DNA of 64,000 nucleotides from contig NZ_JADLQQ010000007.1 of the NCBI RefSeq assembly GCF_015477765.1, forward strand, positions 310,001 through 374,000, read 5' to 3'. The notes below the pieces were generated by a model that was not told where the DNA came from, made no database searches, and worked only from the letters and a program-made list of their open reading frames with translations. Source of the stretch: Nocardia transvalensis (GTDB lineage Bacteria > Actinomycetota > Actinomycetes > Mycobacteriales > Mycobacteriaceae). Each line of letters begins with the position of its first letter. Positions within the stretch are counted from its first letter, which is position 1. Made by a program: the position numbers and the translations under genes. Shown here piece after piece: positions 15,869 through 24,650 of this stretch.

Positions 15869-17142
15869 TGGCTGTACTGATCGTCGCCGCCGTCCTCGTC
15901 CTGTTGGTCGCGGTGGTGGTGTTCAAATCGATCGCGCTGGTGCCGCAGGCCGAGGCCGCGGTCATCGAGCGCCTGGGCCGATATTCGCGCACCGTCTCGG
16001 GCCAACTGACCTTCCTGGTGCCCTTCGCCGACAGAGTCCGCGCCAAGGTGGACCTGCGCGAGCGGGTCGTGTCGTTCCCGCCGCAGCCGGTGATCACCCA
16101 GGACAACCTGACCGTGCAGATCGACTCGGTGGTGTACTTCCAGGTCACCAGCCCGCAGGCGGCGGTCTACGAGATCAGCAACTACATCGCCGCGGTCGAA
16201 CAGCTGACCATCACCACGCTGCGCAACGTGGTCGGCGGTATGACGCTGGAGGAGACCCTGACCTCCCGCGACCAGATCAACTCGCAGCTGCGCGGCGTCC
16301 TCGACGAGGCCACCGGCCGCTGGGGCCTGCGGGTGTCGCGGGTCGAGCTGAAGGCCATCGATCCGCCGCCGTCGATCCAGGAGTCGATGGAAAAGCAGAT
16401 GAAGGCCGACCGCGAGAAGCGGGCCATGATCCTCACCGCCGAGGGTAACCGGGAGGCGCAGATCAAGACCGCCGAGGGCGCCAAGCAGGCGCAGATCCTG
16501 GCGGCCGAGGGTTCCAAGCAGTCGGCGATCCTGTCCGCCGAGGGTGAGCGGCAGAGCCGGATCCTGCGCGCGCAGGGTGAACGCGCCGCCGCCTACCTGC
16601 AGGCACAGGGTGAGGCCAAGGCGATCGAAAAGGTCTTCGCCGCAATCAAATCCGGGAAGCCCACCCCGGAACTGCTTGCCTACCAGTACCTGCAGACGCT
16701 GCCGCAGATGGCCAAGGGCGACGCCAACAAGATGTGGGTGGTGCCCAGCGATTTCGGCAAGGCCCTGGAGGGTTTCGCCACGCAGTTCGGCGAACGCGGT
16801 GAGGACGGCGTCTTCCGCTACGAGCCCAGCAGCGACGGCGAGGCCGTCCCGCGGCCCGAGGACGACTCCGACGAGGTCGCCGACTGGTTCGATATCAAGA
16901 CCGATCCCGCCGCCGAGCGTGCCGTGCGGGCCGCGGAGGCCGCCGCCGCAACCCCGGTGGAGTCCCCGATAGCGCCCGTGATGCCGCGTAATCTCGGGCA
17001 GCAGCCGGGGATTCCGCAGCAGCCGCAGCAGCAGGCCCCGCCGCAATACCAGCCGCAGCCGCCGCAGCAGCCCCAGCAGCCGCAGCGCGCCAACGACATC
17101 GAGGGCCGCCCGTGGCAGCCGCCGGAGTATCCGGGACGGTAA
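15868..17142 (+). CDS. SPFH/Band-7 (stomatin/QmcA-like) membrane protein with Q/P-rich tail
   Basis: 424 residues. One N-terminal membrane helix (residues 2-20) leads into a Band-7 domain (IVPQAEAAVIERLGRY-like start, VDLRERVVSFPPQPVITQDN, NYIAAVEQLTITTLRNVVGGMTLEETLTSRDQIN). A long Ala/Glu/Lys/Arg coiled segment (about 185-265) follows with recurring AEGxxQAxI units that drives oligomerisation in this family. The C-terminal ~55 residues are low-complexity Gln/Pro, not usual for QmcA. Forms large membrane-bound rings that organise microdomains or regulate proteases. It is coupled to NfeD and followed by a strong hairpin. Confidence 0.93.
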   Translation: MAVLIVAAVLVLLVAVVVFKSIALVPQAEAAVIERLGRYSRTVSGQLTFLVPFADRVRAKVDLRERVVSFPPQPVITQDNLTVQIDSVVYFQVTSPQAAVYEISNYIAAVEQLTITTLRNVVGGMTLEETLTSRDQINSQLRGVLDEATGRWGLRVSRVELKAIDPPPSIQESMEKQMKADREKRAMILTAEGNREAQIKTAEGAKQAQILAAEGSKQSAILSAEGERQSRILRAQGERAAAYLQAQGEAKAIEKVFAAIKSGKPTPELLAYQYLQTLPQMAKGDANKMWVVPSDFGKALEGFATQFGERGEDGVFRYEPSSDGEAVPRPEDDSDEVADWFDIKTDPAAERAVRAAEAAAATPVESPIAPVMPRNLGQQPGIPQQPQQQAPPQYQPQPPQQPQQPQRANDIEGRPWQPPEYPGR

Positions 17143-17154
17143 CGGGGTAGGCGC

Positions 17155-17183
17155 CGCCGGTCCGAATTTTCGACGGACCGGCG
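17155..17183 (+). terminator. Terminator of the NfeD-SPFH operon
   Basis: A perfect 10-bp inverted repeat CGCCGGTCCG / CGGACCGGCG with a 9-base loop (AATTTTCGA) begins 13 bases after the SPFH stop. No T-tract follows. Confidence 0.7.
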
Positions 17184-17215
17184 GGCGGTCCCGGCGCGCT
17201 TGCCATACTGTTATC

Positions 17216-17234
17216 CCGGCGTGCTTTTCGCCGG
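17216..17234. repeat. REP-like small inverted repeat
   Basis: CCGGCG-TGCTTTT-CGCCGG, preceded by TTATC. The left arm context ATCCCGGCG also occurs at 25710-25718 in the hairpin that opens the 25-bp array there. Too short to be certain that it is a dispersed element; it also lies in the upstream region of the next operon. Confidence 0.35.
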
Positions 17235-17258
17235 AAACGAGGCGCTAGCGGGGGCAGG

Positions 17259-18638
17259 ATGGCGACGCGACGGGCGGTGCTGCGGGCGGGTCTGCTGCTG
17301 CCGGTGGCGGCGGCCTGCGCGCCCGATCCGGTGCGCCGCGGGTCGGATGCGGTGCGAATTGCGGTGCCGTGGAGCGGATCCGAGCTGGCGGCCTTCCGGG
17401 CCGTGCTGGCCGGAATCAGATCGCCCGCACCGCAGGTGCCCGGCTTCGCCCATCCGGTCGACGTCGTGCCGCTCGGCGACGATATCGATATCGCGCTCAA
17501 CGCCCGCGGCCGCGACGCGCCCGATATCGTCATGCTGCCGGACGCGGGCCGGGTCCAGGAGTTGGCGGGGACCAAGCTGCGGGCGGTCGGCGACTCGCTG
17601 TGGGCGACGCAGGGCATACCCCGGTACCCGCCCCCATGGTGGGATCTGTTGCGGTACCGGGTGTCCGACGCGGACAGCCACTACGGGGTGCCGTTCAAAT
17701 CCGCGAACAAGTCGCTGGTCTGGTACGACCGTCGGGCCTTCTACGATAGTGCGGAGGAGTTCCGGCGAGCCGACCGGCGGTTCGATCCGCCGCGGGGCTG
17801 GACGCTCGCGCAGTGGCCGGAGAAGATGCGCGAATTCGCCAGGGACGGACGGCGATTGCTGGCATTGGGCGCGGCCGACGGGTGGATACTGGCCAATGTG
17901 TTCGCCAACGTGCTGCGGTCGGCGACGCCCGGGGCCTATGAGGATCTGGCACAACCGCCACGCAACCCCGCCGACACCACAAGCCCTGTGCGCAAACGTG
18001 ATTGGGACCGGCAGGGCGTGCGGGATGCGCTGGGCATGCTGGGGCGGGTGTGGGGCGACCCGCTGGCGTTTCCCGGCGGGGTGGCCGCGACACTGCGGCG
18101 GCAGTATCCCGACGCCGTCCGCGACGTGTTCCAGCATCACCACGCCATGATGGTGGTGGCACCGGATTTCGCGGAACCGATCGTCCGGCGCTGCCTGCGC
18201 GCCACGGGCCGGTCCGACGCCACCGTCGGTGTGATGCCGTTCCCGGCCATCGACCACGGGTACCGCACGCCCAATATCGGCGGCGGCGACGTCATGGTCA
18301 TCACGACGGCCGCCGATTCCCGTTCCGAGGACCTGGTCGCCGCGCTCGCCGCACCGACGGCCCCGCTGCCGTGGCTGACCGGCTACGGCGGCTTCGTCGC
18401 TCCCAGCAACGAGACCCCGGCACCGGCGTCGTATCACGGGATCTTCGAAGATGTTGCGGCGCAACTGAATTCCTGGGACATCTTCGACTTCGCCGACCTG
18501 ATCGGACCGATCGGTCGCCGAAACGGTCTGTGGCGCATCCTGACCGACTTCCTCATCGACGTCGGCTCCCGGCGCCGCGGCCGTATCGACGAGGCGGTCG
18601 ACCTGGCCATCGCCGCCCTCACCCGGAGCGCAACATGA
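17259..18638 (+). CDS. ABC-type extracellular solute-binding lipoprotein (sugar-type)
   Basis: 459 residues. The N-terminus has RR, a hydrophobic stretch and the lipobox VAAAC, so Cys20 should be lipidated after export. The body resembles cluster-B/D carbohydrate-binding proteins: DIVMLPDAGRVQELAG, YGVPFKSANKSLVWYDRRAFYDSAEEF (typical yxxNKxLvWYn motif), PRGWTLAQWPEKM, and TVGVMPFPAIDHGYRT. It probably delivers an oligosaccharide or similar solute. Its stop overlaps the start of the permease gene (ATGA). No ATPase gene belongs to the operon, so a shared MsiK-type ATPase may energise it. The ligand is unknown. Confidence 0.88.
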   Translation: MATRRAVLRAGLLLPVAAACAPDPVRRGSDAVRIAVPWSGSELAAFRAVLAGIRSPAPQVPGFAHPVDVVPLGDDIDIALNARGRDAPDIVMLPDAGRVQELAGTKLRAVGDSLWATQGIPRYPPPWWDLLRYRVSDADSHYGVPFKSANKSLVWYDRRAFYDSAEEFRRADRRFDPPRGWTLAQWPEKMREFARDGRRLLALGAADGWILANVFANVLRSATPGAYEDLAQPPRNPADTTSPVRKRDWDRQGVRDALGMLGRVWGDPLAFPGGVAATLRRQYPDAVRDVFQHHHAMMVVAPDFAEPIVRRCLRATGRSDATVGVMPFPAIDHGYRTPNIGGGDVMVITTAADSRSEDLVAALAAPTAPLPWLTGYGGFVAPSNETPAPASYHGIFEDVAAQLNSWDIFDFADLIGPIGRRNGLWRILTDFLIDVGSRRRGRIDEAVDLAIAALTRSAT

Positions 18639-21031
18639 CGCTCCACCGAACCGAAGCCAACGGTCTGACCCTGGAACTCGCCCCGCGGCGCATGGCCGGC
18701 CCGTTGGTCCGCGGCTGGAACCTGCGCCCGTTGACGGCGGTGCTCTTACAACTCCCGGCGGCCTTGCTGATCGTCGTGCTACTGGTGGTCCCCGCGGTAG
18801 CGACGCTCGCCGCCGCCCTGACGAGCGTGACCGGCGCACTGATCGCGGTGTCCTGCGCGGTGGTCGTGGCATCCGCCGCCCTCGTCGATCGCCTACGCCG
18901 ACAGTGGAAGGGCGCCACCGACTTCAGCGCGGCTCCCGAACCGACCGGCGGGAAGGCGACTGGTGGGGGAACGGATTCCGCGGAGCGCTGGGTTGCGTGG
19001 GCGGAAGGGGCGTTACTGGTTGTGGTGGCGGTGTCGGCGGGTGTGTTTGCGGTGCGGTGGAATGCGGCGGCGGGGTGGTGGGCTGTGGCGATTTTGGGAG
19101 TGGGGGCGGTTGCCAGTCCGGTGTGGGGGTGGGTGTTGCGGACGCGGTGGGGGCTGGGGGCGGCGGCGGTGTTGCTGGTGGTGCCGGCCGAGGCGTTGTT
19201 CGCGGGACGGCAGCGGCCGGGGCTGATGGTGTGGTTTGCGGTGATGCTTTGTGCCGGTGTGGTTTGTGCGTGGGTGTGGCGGCGGCTGTGGCCGAGCCGG
19301 GGAGAGCGTCCGTTGACGGCCGTGCCCGCGGTGGCGGCGGCGATCGGGGCGGTGGCGGTGGTGGCGGTGGTGCTCGACGATGCGGGACTACAGGCGTACG
19401 GCATCACCATCGGCTGGGTGGTAATGGCGTTGGCGGTCGTGCTGCCGCTCGCGGTGCGGGCGGCGTACGGCGTGCGGCGGCGGCGGTGGTGGCCCTGGTG
19501 GCCGCTGATCGTGCCGTTCGGGATTTCGGCGTTCGTGGCGGGTCTGGCGTTCCGGTTGATCTTCGAACCGCCGGTCGCCGCCGCGACCGGGGTGACCGAG
19601 CAGACGCTGCTGTACGCGGTGATGCTGGGGTGCGCGTTCGTGTGGACCTGGTTCGGGGCGCTGTTCGTGCTGTTGCGGGCCGCGGTCGACAGCATCGAAT
19701 CCGATCCGGTGCGCAGCGCGTACCTGCACGAGCGCACCGGCGCACGCATGTGGCTGCGGCTGGCGCGGTTGCTGAATCCGGTGTTGCTGATCCTCGGGCT
19801 GGTCGTGGCGGTGGCCGCGGCACGCGTCTTCGACCTGATACTGATCGCGGTGCCGGGGCCGCAGCAGTACATCCTCGACAGCGCGACAGTGCATTGGTGG
19901 CAGCTGATCAGCGATCCCGCCACCGCCCGCGTCGGGGCCGAGGCGTACTCGCTGCCGCTGGCAGTGGTGGTCGGACTGGGCGCGTGGCTGTTGCAATCGG
20001 GTGTGCAACGCCACCGCACCCGCTGGCCGCGTCCGGCACCGCAATCGGTGCCTGTGCATCTGCAACTGCGATGGCCGACGTGGGCGCACCGCCAGGCCGA
20101 GGACGCCGTGGCCACAAGGACCGGTGCCGCAGTAGAACAGGGGATGCGGCGCGTCGCGGGAGCGGGGCCGCTCAGGGGTGCGGTGGCCGAGCGCATCGGG
20201 CGGGCGGTGCGGTGGGTGGTCCTGCGCGGTATCCGTCCGGCGGCGGTCGCGGTCCGGGCGGGCGGCCTGTGGCTGCGGGTCGGTCTCGTCTCGGTGCTGA
20301 TGCTGTCGCCGCTGGTCGTGTTGATCGTCATCAGCTGGCTGGGGCCCGACGGCACCGCCTTCACGGGCCGGGAATCGGTGTGGCAGGACAATGAGCTGTG
20401 GCATGCGCTGGTCGACAGCGGCTGGGTCGCGATCGTCGCGACCGCGCTGACCGTGACCGCGGCCCTGCCACCGGCCTATTACACCGCCTCGCTCGAACCG
20501 CGGCGACGACTCTCGCGTGTGGTCGTCATGCTGCTGGTCGTGCTCGCGGTGATGCCCGCGCAGGTCTACGTCGGGCGCATCCGGGCCTTCATCGGCGACC
20601 ACAGCCTGGCGGGTACGTCGATGCCGCTGATCCTCACGCATGCGGCACTCGGCTTGCCGATCGCCATCCTCATCCTGCGTGGAGCGCTGCTGGCACCGGC
20701 CGATACACCGATCTCCGATATGCGGCGGGGCCCGGCGAACGCCTCCATCGTGATGCGGCAGGTGATGTCGACCGCGGGCCCGGCCCTCGGCGCGGTGGCC
20801 GTGCTCGAGCTGGTGCAGGTGTGGAACGACTTCTTCGTCGGGCTGCTCGTCAGCGGCGCCGACGCCAGCCCTTGGTCGCTGCTGCTGTGGAGCGAGGCCC
20901 GCCAATTCCACGAGAACGTGGCACATTTGGCGGCCGGTGCGCTGCTGTCGGTGATTCCGCCGGTCGTCTTGCTGTTGGCGACGTGGCGGAGGTTCCTGGT
21001 GCCGGGTCTCACCGGCGGGGTGCTGCGATGA
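18635..21031 (+). CDS. Large fused ABC permease (two transmembrane domains in one chain)
   Basis: 798 residues with many hydrophobic helices in two halves joined by a hydrophilic linker (about 470-560). The first half ends with WLRLARLLNPVLLILGLVVAVAAARVFDLILIA, and the second with a MalG-like region: SDMRRGPANASIVMRQVMSTAGPALGAVAVLELVQVWNDFFVGLLVSG. Sugar importers normally use two ~290-residue permeases. Here they seem fused, with about 200 additional N-terminal residues of extra membrane helices. The ATPase-contacting EAA loops are degenerate. Coupled by ATGA overlaps to the binding protein and the downstream TPR gene. Confidence 0.75.
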   Translation: MTLHRTEANGLTLELAPRRMAGPLVRGWNLRPLTAVLLQLPAALLIVVLLVVPAVATLAAALTSVTGALIAVSCAVVVASAALVDRLRRQWKGATDFSAAPEPTGGKATGGGTDSAERWVAWAEGALLVVVAVSAGVFAVRWNAAAGWWAVAILGVGAVASPVWGWVLRTRWGLGAAAVLLVVPAEALFAGRQRPGLMVWFAVMLCAGVVCAWVWRRLWPSRGERPLTAVPAVAAAIGAVAVVAVVLDDAGLQAYGITIGWVVMALAVVLPLAVRAAYGVRRRRWWPWWPLIVPFGISAFVAGLAFRLIFEPPVAAATGVTEQTLLYAVMLGCAFVWTWFGALFVLLRAAVDSIESDPVRSAYLHERTGARMWLRLARLLNPVLLILGLVVAVAAARVFDLILIAVPGPQQYILDSATVHWWQLISDPATARVGAEAYSLPLAVVVGLGAWLLQSGVQRHRTRWPRPAPQSVPVHLQLRWPTWAHRQAEDAVATRTGAAVEQGMRRVAGAGPLRGAVAERIGRAVRWVVLRGIRPAAVAVRAGGLWLRVGLVSVLMLSPLVVLIVISWLGPDGTAFTGRESVWQDNELWHALVDSGWVAIVATALTVTAALPPAYYTASLEPRRRLSRVVVMLLVVLAVMPAQVYVGRIRAFIGDHSLAGTSMPLILTHAALGLPIAILILRGALLAPADTPISDMRRGPANASIVMRQVMSTAGPALGAVAVLELVQVWNDFFVGLLVSGADASPWSLLLWSEARQFHENVAHLAAGALLSVIPPVVLLLATWRRFLVPGLTGGVLR

Positions 21032-22788
21032 CGTCCGCGCAGGAGGGTGCGGCGCGCGACCCTGGTGTCGAATCGTCGCTGAATGTGATCTCGAAATCCT
21101 CGGTGTGGCAGGGGTTTTTGAGTGCGGCCTCGGTGCTGGCCACCTCGATGCTGCTGGAGATCGTCAGCAATCTGCTGGAGAGCTGGGTCGGGCAGAACCA
21201 TGTGCTGACGTCGCTGTCGTACTGGTTGAGCCGGTTCGCCGTCCTGATCGTCGTGCTGGCGGCGGCATATGTCCTGTGGCGCAAGCTGTCCTCGGTGCGC
21301 GAACGCGTGCGTGCCGAGCGAGAACTGCGATTGACCGCCGACCTGGTGCCGCCGGGCCCTGCGGTGCGATCGTGGGCGGGCTCGGCCGCGGCACAACCGA
21401 TCTCACCGCCGGAGCCGAATCCGGCGTTGAACGGCGATATCACGGCGGCCGTGCTGCGGGATCTGCCCTTCGACAGCTACGAGACCGCCGCGCTGTACGA
21501 CATGGTGACGGCGATACTGGCCGCACCGCTGCGGCTGCCACTCGCCCACCAGCCACAGGATGGGAATTCGGCGACAACGGTGGTGGCGGACCTGATCGCG
21601 AAACGGGCACTGCGGCAGGGGGAACGGGATCGGCTGGTGCGGATCTCGGTGCCGCTCACGCCGACCCCGGAGCAGGTGCGCGACAGTCTGGAATGGGAGG
21701 CGGCATTACCCGCCCTGCTGCGATATCACGCCGATCATGCGATGCGGTGGGCGGCGGCGCTGGACTCCCCCCGGCTGGCGGCGGGCGCGCGGCGGTGGTT
21801 CGAACAGGAGGAGGACCAGCTGCGCACGGTGCTGCGGCAGTGCGGTGGACACGCTACCGGCTCCGTGCTGCCCGTGGCGGTACCCGAGCTGATGCGCATT
21901 GCCGACGCCCTGGACCTCTGGTGTGCCCGCAACGGGTGTGACGAGGCGAATCGCGATGTGCTGAAGAGGGTGTCGGGACTGGCCGATCGCGCTCGGTTCC
22001 CGCTCGAACACGAGCTGGCGCAGATTCGGATCGGCCGCCCGGTGGAAGACTCGCGGATCACGTGGCTGCATCCGTACAAGGCGGCGCTGGCGGCGCGGGC
22101 CGATCAACGGCGGGCGCTGGACGTGCTGGACGGCGCGGAGCCGGAGCCGGTGGCATTGCGCGAGGCGGCGCGGCTGCTGGAGCGGGCATGGCAGCGGTTG
22201 CCCCGCAAGGACATTGCCGGTGAGGTGAGCGCGCTGATCGATCTGGCCGCCGTACATCTGCGCGAGGGACGGCTGGATGCGGCGCGTAATCGGCTCGCGG
22301 TCGCCGAGGTCCTGGCGGAATCCGGCCGTGACCGGTCGGGGGCGGCGCATACCCAGGAGACATTGGGTGTGCTGTGGTGGGCGCGAGGAGAGCGGCGGCG
22401 GGCGCTGCGGTGCTGGCAGCGGGCCCTGATGCGGTACCGCGAGCTGGATCATCGGCTGGGCGCCGCTCGGTGCCTGCAGCACATGGGGTCGGCCATGGTG
22501 GTCGCACCCGAGTACGGGAGTCTGCTGCTGTCGGATGAGCCGGTGGTCGGCGAGGTCCTGCGGCAGGCCACCGGGTGGCTGGCCGAGTCCGAGGCCCTGC
22601 GCCACCACGACACGCAGGAATCCTGTGGCCCGGACTGCCTGGCGAACCGCTACCGCCAGGACGCCATCACCACGCTCCACACCCAGCCGGGCCTGTTCGA
22701 CCCCGCGACCGGCCCACCGAACGACCCGGTGCTGGACGGCGTGGACCGCTGGCCTCTGCATGTCCCCGACGACCCGCGCCACGGATAG
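21028..22788 (+). CDS. Membrane-anchored TPR-repeat protein of unknown function
   Basis: 586 residues. Two hydrophobic segments near residues 35-80 (FLSAASVLATSMLLEIV and FAVLIVVLAAAYVLW) are followed by a charged helix (KLSSVRERVRAERELRL) and a long helical soluble part. Residues 400-500 contain TPR-like repeats (AARLLERAWQRLPRKDIAGEVSALIDLAAVHLREGRLDAARNRLAVAEVLAE and RALRCWQRALMRYREL). The middle region (LRDLPFDSYETAALYDMVTAIL, FEQEEDQLRTVL) recalls helical arrays of AfsR/NB-ARC-type proteins but without an NTPase. Its start overlaps the permease stop, so it is likely a partner of the transporter. Confidence 0.75.
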   Translation: MTSAQEGAARDPGVESSLNVISKSSVWQGFLSAASVLATSMLLEIVSNLLESWVGQNHVLTSLSYWLSRFAVLIVVLAAAYVLWRKLSSVRERVRAERELRLTADLVPPGPAVRSWAGSAAAQPISPPEPNPALNGDITAAVLRDLPFDSYETAALYDMVTAILAAPLRLPLAHQPQDGNSATTVVADLIAKRALRQGERDRLVRISVPLTPTPEQVRDSLEWEAALPALLRYHADHAMRWAAALDSPRLAAGARRWFEQEEDQLRTVLRQCGGHATGSVLPVAVPELMRIADALDLWCARNGCDEANRDVLKRVSGLADRARFPLEHELAQIRIGRPVEDSRITWLHPYKAALAARADQRRALDVLDGAEPEPVALREAARLLERAWQRLPRKDIAGEVSALIDLAAVHLREGRLDAARNRLAVAEVLAESGRDRSGAAHTQETLGVLWWARGERRRALRCWQRALMRYRELDHRLGAARCLQHMGSAMVVAPEYGSLLLSDEPVVGEVLRQATGWLAESEALRHHDTQESCGPDCLANRYRQDAITTLHTQPGLFDPATGPPNDPVLDGVDRWPLHVPDDPRHG

Positions 22789-22803
22789 GTACTGGCGAAT
22801 CCA

Positions 22804-23598
22804 CTATCCGTGGGCGTCGTAAATCGATTGGGCCAATGCTGATTTCAGCTTCTGGAACTCCGGGGTGGTAGTGACCGCGAGGTCGCGGACGGTAGTGGGG
22901 CCGTCGCCCGGGAGGGTGATGCGGCGGTCGGCGATGATGCGGCCGGGGCGGGCGCTCATGACCAGGACGCGGGTGGACAGGAATACCGCTTCCTCCACCG
23001 AATGGGTTACGAACACAATGGTTTTCCCGGCGCGGCGCCACAGGCGCAGCAGTTCGACCTGCAGGCGTTCGCGGGTGAGCTGGTCGAGCGCGCCGTAGGG
23101 TTCGTCCATCAGGATGATGCGCGGGTCATTGATCAGGACCCGGGCGATCTGGGCGCGCTGCTGCATGCCGCCGGACAGCTCATAGGGCCGTTTGTCGGCG
23201 AAATCGGCCAGGCCGACCAGCTCCAGCAGCCGATCGGCCTCGGCGCGGCGGGTCCTGCGGTCCACGCCACGGCATTTCGGGCCGAATTCGACATTGCCGC
23301 GCACCGACAGCCACGGATACAGCGTCGGCGACTGGAAGACGACACCGCGTTCGGGTCCGGGTCCGGTGACGGGATCGAGACCGACCAGCAGCGTGCCGCC
23401 GGTGGGTGCGAGGAATCCGGCGAGCAGATTCAGCAGGGTGGATTTGCCGCAGCCGGACGGCCCGACGATGCTGACGAATTCGCCGGGTTCGATGACCAGA
23501 TCGGTGGGTGTGAGGGCGACGGTGCGGCCGGTGGCGGTGTCGTAGGTCTTCGACACCTGGGTGAGCACCACGCGATCGCGGTCCACAACCGTTGTCAT
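22804..23598 (-). CDS. ABC transporter ATP-binding protein, nitrate/sulfonate/taurine type
   Basis: 264 residues with a complete nucleotide-binding domain: Walker A GPSGCGKST (about 46-54), Q-loop VVFQSPTLYPWLSV, signature LSGGMQQR, Walker B RIILMDEPYGALD and the switch VTHSVEEAV. The segment YPWLSVRGNVEFG and the 'DEPYGALD' Walker B are characteristic of the SsuB/TauB/NrtD group. It energises the importer encoded by the two upstream genes. Its ATG overlaps the stop codon of the binding-protein gene (ATGA), so the three are one coupled operon. The substrate cannot be separated between taurine, sulfonates and related solutes. Confidence 0.95.
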   Translation of the reverse strand: MTTVVDRDRVVLTQVSKTYDTATGRTVALTPTDLVIEPGEFVSIVGPSGCGKSTLLNLLAGFLAPTGGTLLVGLDPVTGPGPERGVVFQSPTLYPWLSVRGNVEFGPKCRGVDRRTRRAEADRLLELVGLADFADKRPYELSGGMQQRAQIARVLINDPRIILMDEPYGALDQLTRERLQVELLRLWRRAGKTIVFVTHSVEEAVFLSTRVLVMSARPGRIIADRRITLPGDGPTTVRDLAVTTTPEFQKLKSALAQSIYDAHG

Positions 23599-24650
23599 TC
23601 GGCCCCCACCTTCGATGCGGCCGGCGCATACACGGACCCGGCGTATGCCTCGGGCGCGGCCAGGCCCTGTACTTCGCCCTGGCTCAACAGGAATTCGGCG
23701 GCGCTGCGCAGATCGTTGCCGAGCTGTTTACCCAAATACGGTGCGCCGGACTGGGTTGCGGCATCCGGATAAGAGTATTCGGTCAACTGTGTGCGCGCGG
23801 TATCGACCGGGATACCCAATTGCGCGGCGATATGGGTGGCCGCCTCGGTGGGGTTGCCGGTGATCTGATGGACCGCCCAATCCTGCGCCGCTGTCCAGAC
23901 GTCGAGGAATTTCGCTTCGGAGGCAACGAAATCGGTGCGGGCGACCGCCAGATCATAGGTGGGCTTTCCGGCCTTGGCGGTGTCGGCGGCCGAGGTGACC
24001 ACGTGTCCGTCGGCAGTCAACTGCGCCAGCGTCGGCTCCCAGACGAAGGCGGCGTCGATCTGATCGCCTTTCCACGCACCGAGAATCGCGTCGGGGGACA
24101 GGTTCACCAACCGCACATCCCGCTCGATCCCCGCCGCCGACAACGCCGCGAGCAAGCTGTAGTGGGAGGTGCTGGCGAACGGCACCGCGATCCGCTTGCC
24201 CCGCAACGCGGCCACCGAGGTGATCGAGGGGTCCTTGACCGCCAGCGATTCCGCGCCGCCGATGACGTCGTGAATCCACACCGCCCGCAGGTTCTGCCGC
24301 AACGGCGTCGACAGGGCGCGCGCGGCGGCGGCACTGCCGAGCAGGCCGATATCGAGCGAACCTGCCCCGAACGCCTGAATCACATCGCCCCCGGAGGCGA
24401 ATTTCGACCAGGTGAACTTGCCGTTCGGCAGGCAGGTCTGCAACAGCCCGGTGTCCTTGACGATGAGATCGCCATTGGGGATGTCCTGATATCCGAGGCG
24501 GACCGCGCCGGTGAAGGATTCGTCGACCGGCACCGGGCAGGCCACCGCCGGGCCGGTGTAGCGGGAGGAGTCGGTGCGTCCCGATTCGACGCAGCCGCTC
24601 AGCGCCAGGACCAGCGCCGCGGCGAGCGCGACGACGACTGCCCGTCTCAT
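23595..24650 (-). CDS. ABC substrate-binding lipoprotein, NrtA/SsuA/TauA type
   Basis: 351 residues. Signal peptide and lipobox ALSGC place Cys19 at the mature N-terminus. VRLGYQDIPNGDLIVKDTGLLQ, FASGGDVIQAFGAGSLDIGLLGSAAAARALS and AALRGKRIAVPFASTSHYSLLAALSAAG follow the TauA/SsuA pattern for sulfonate or related binding proteins; LVNLSPDAILGAWKGDQIDAAFVWEP is the hinge region. TauA-like proteins bind taurine, SsuA other alkanesulfonates; the sequence looks closer to TauA by eye, which is an inference. It overlaps the permease stop and the ATPase start by 4 bases each. Confidence 0.92.
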   Translation of the reverse strand: MRRAVVVALAAALVLALSGCVESGRTDSSRYTGPAVACPVPVDESFTGAVRLGYQDIPNGDLIVKDTGLLQTCLPNGKFTWSKFASGGDVIQAFGAGSLDIGLLGSAAAARALSTPLRQNLRAVWIHDVIGGAESLAVKDPSITSVAALRGKRIAVPFASTSHYSLLAALSAAGIERDVRLVNLSPDAILGAWKGDQIDAAFVWEPTLAQLTADGHVVTSAADTAKAGKPTYDLAVARTDFVASEAKFLDVWTAAQDWAVHQITGNPTEAATHIAAQLGIPVDTARTQLTEYSYPDAATQSGAPYLGKQLGNDLRSAAEFLLSQGEVQGLAAPEAYAGSVYAPAASKVGAE

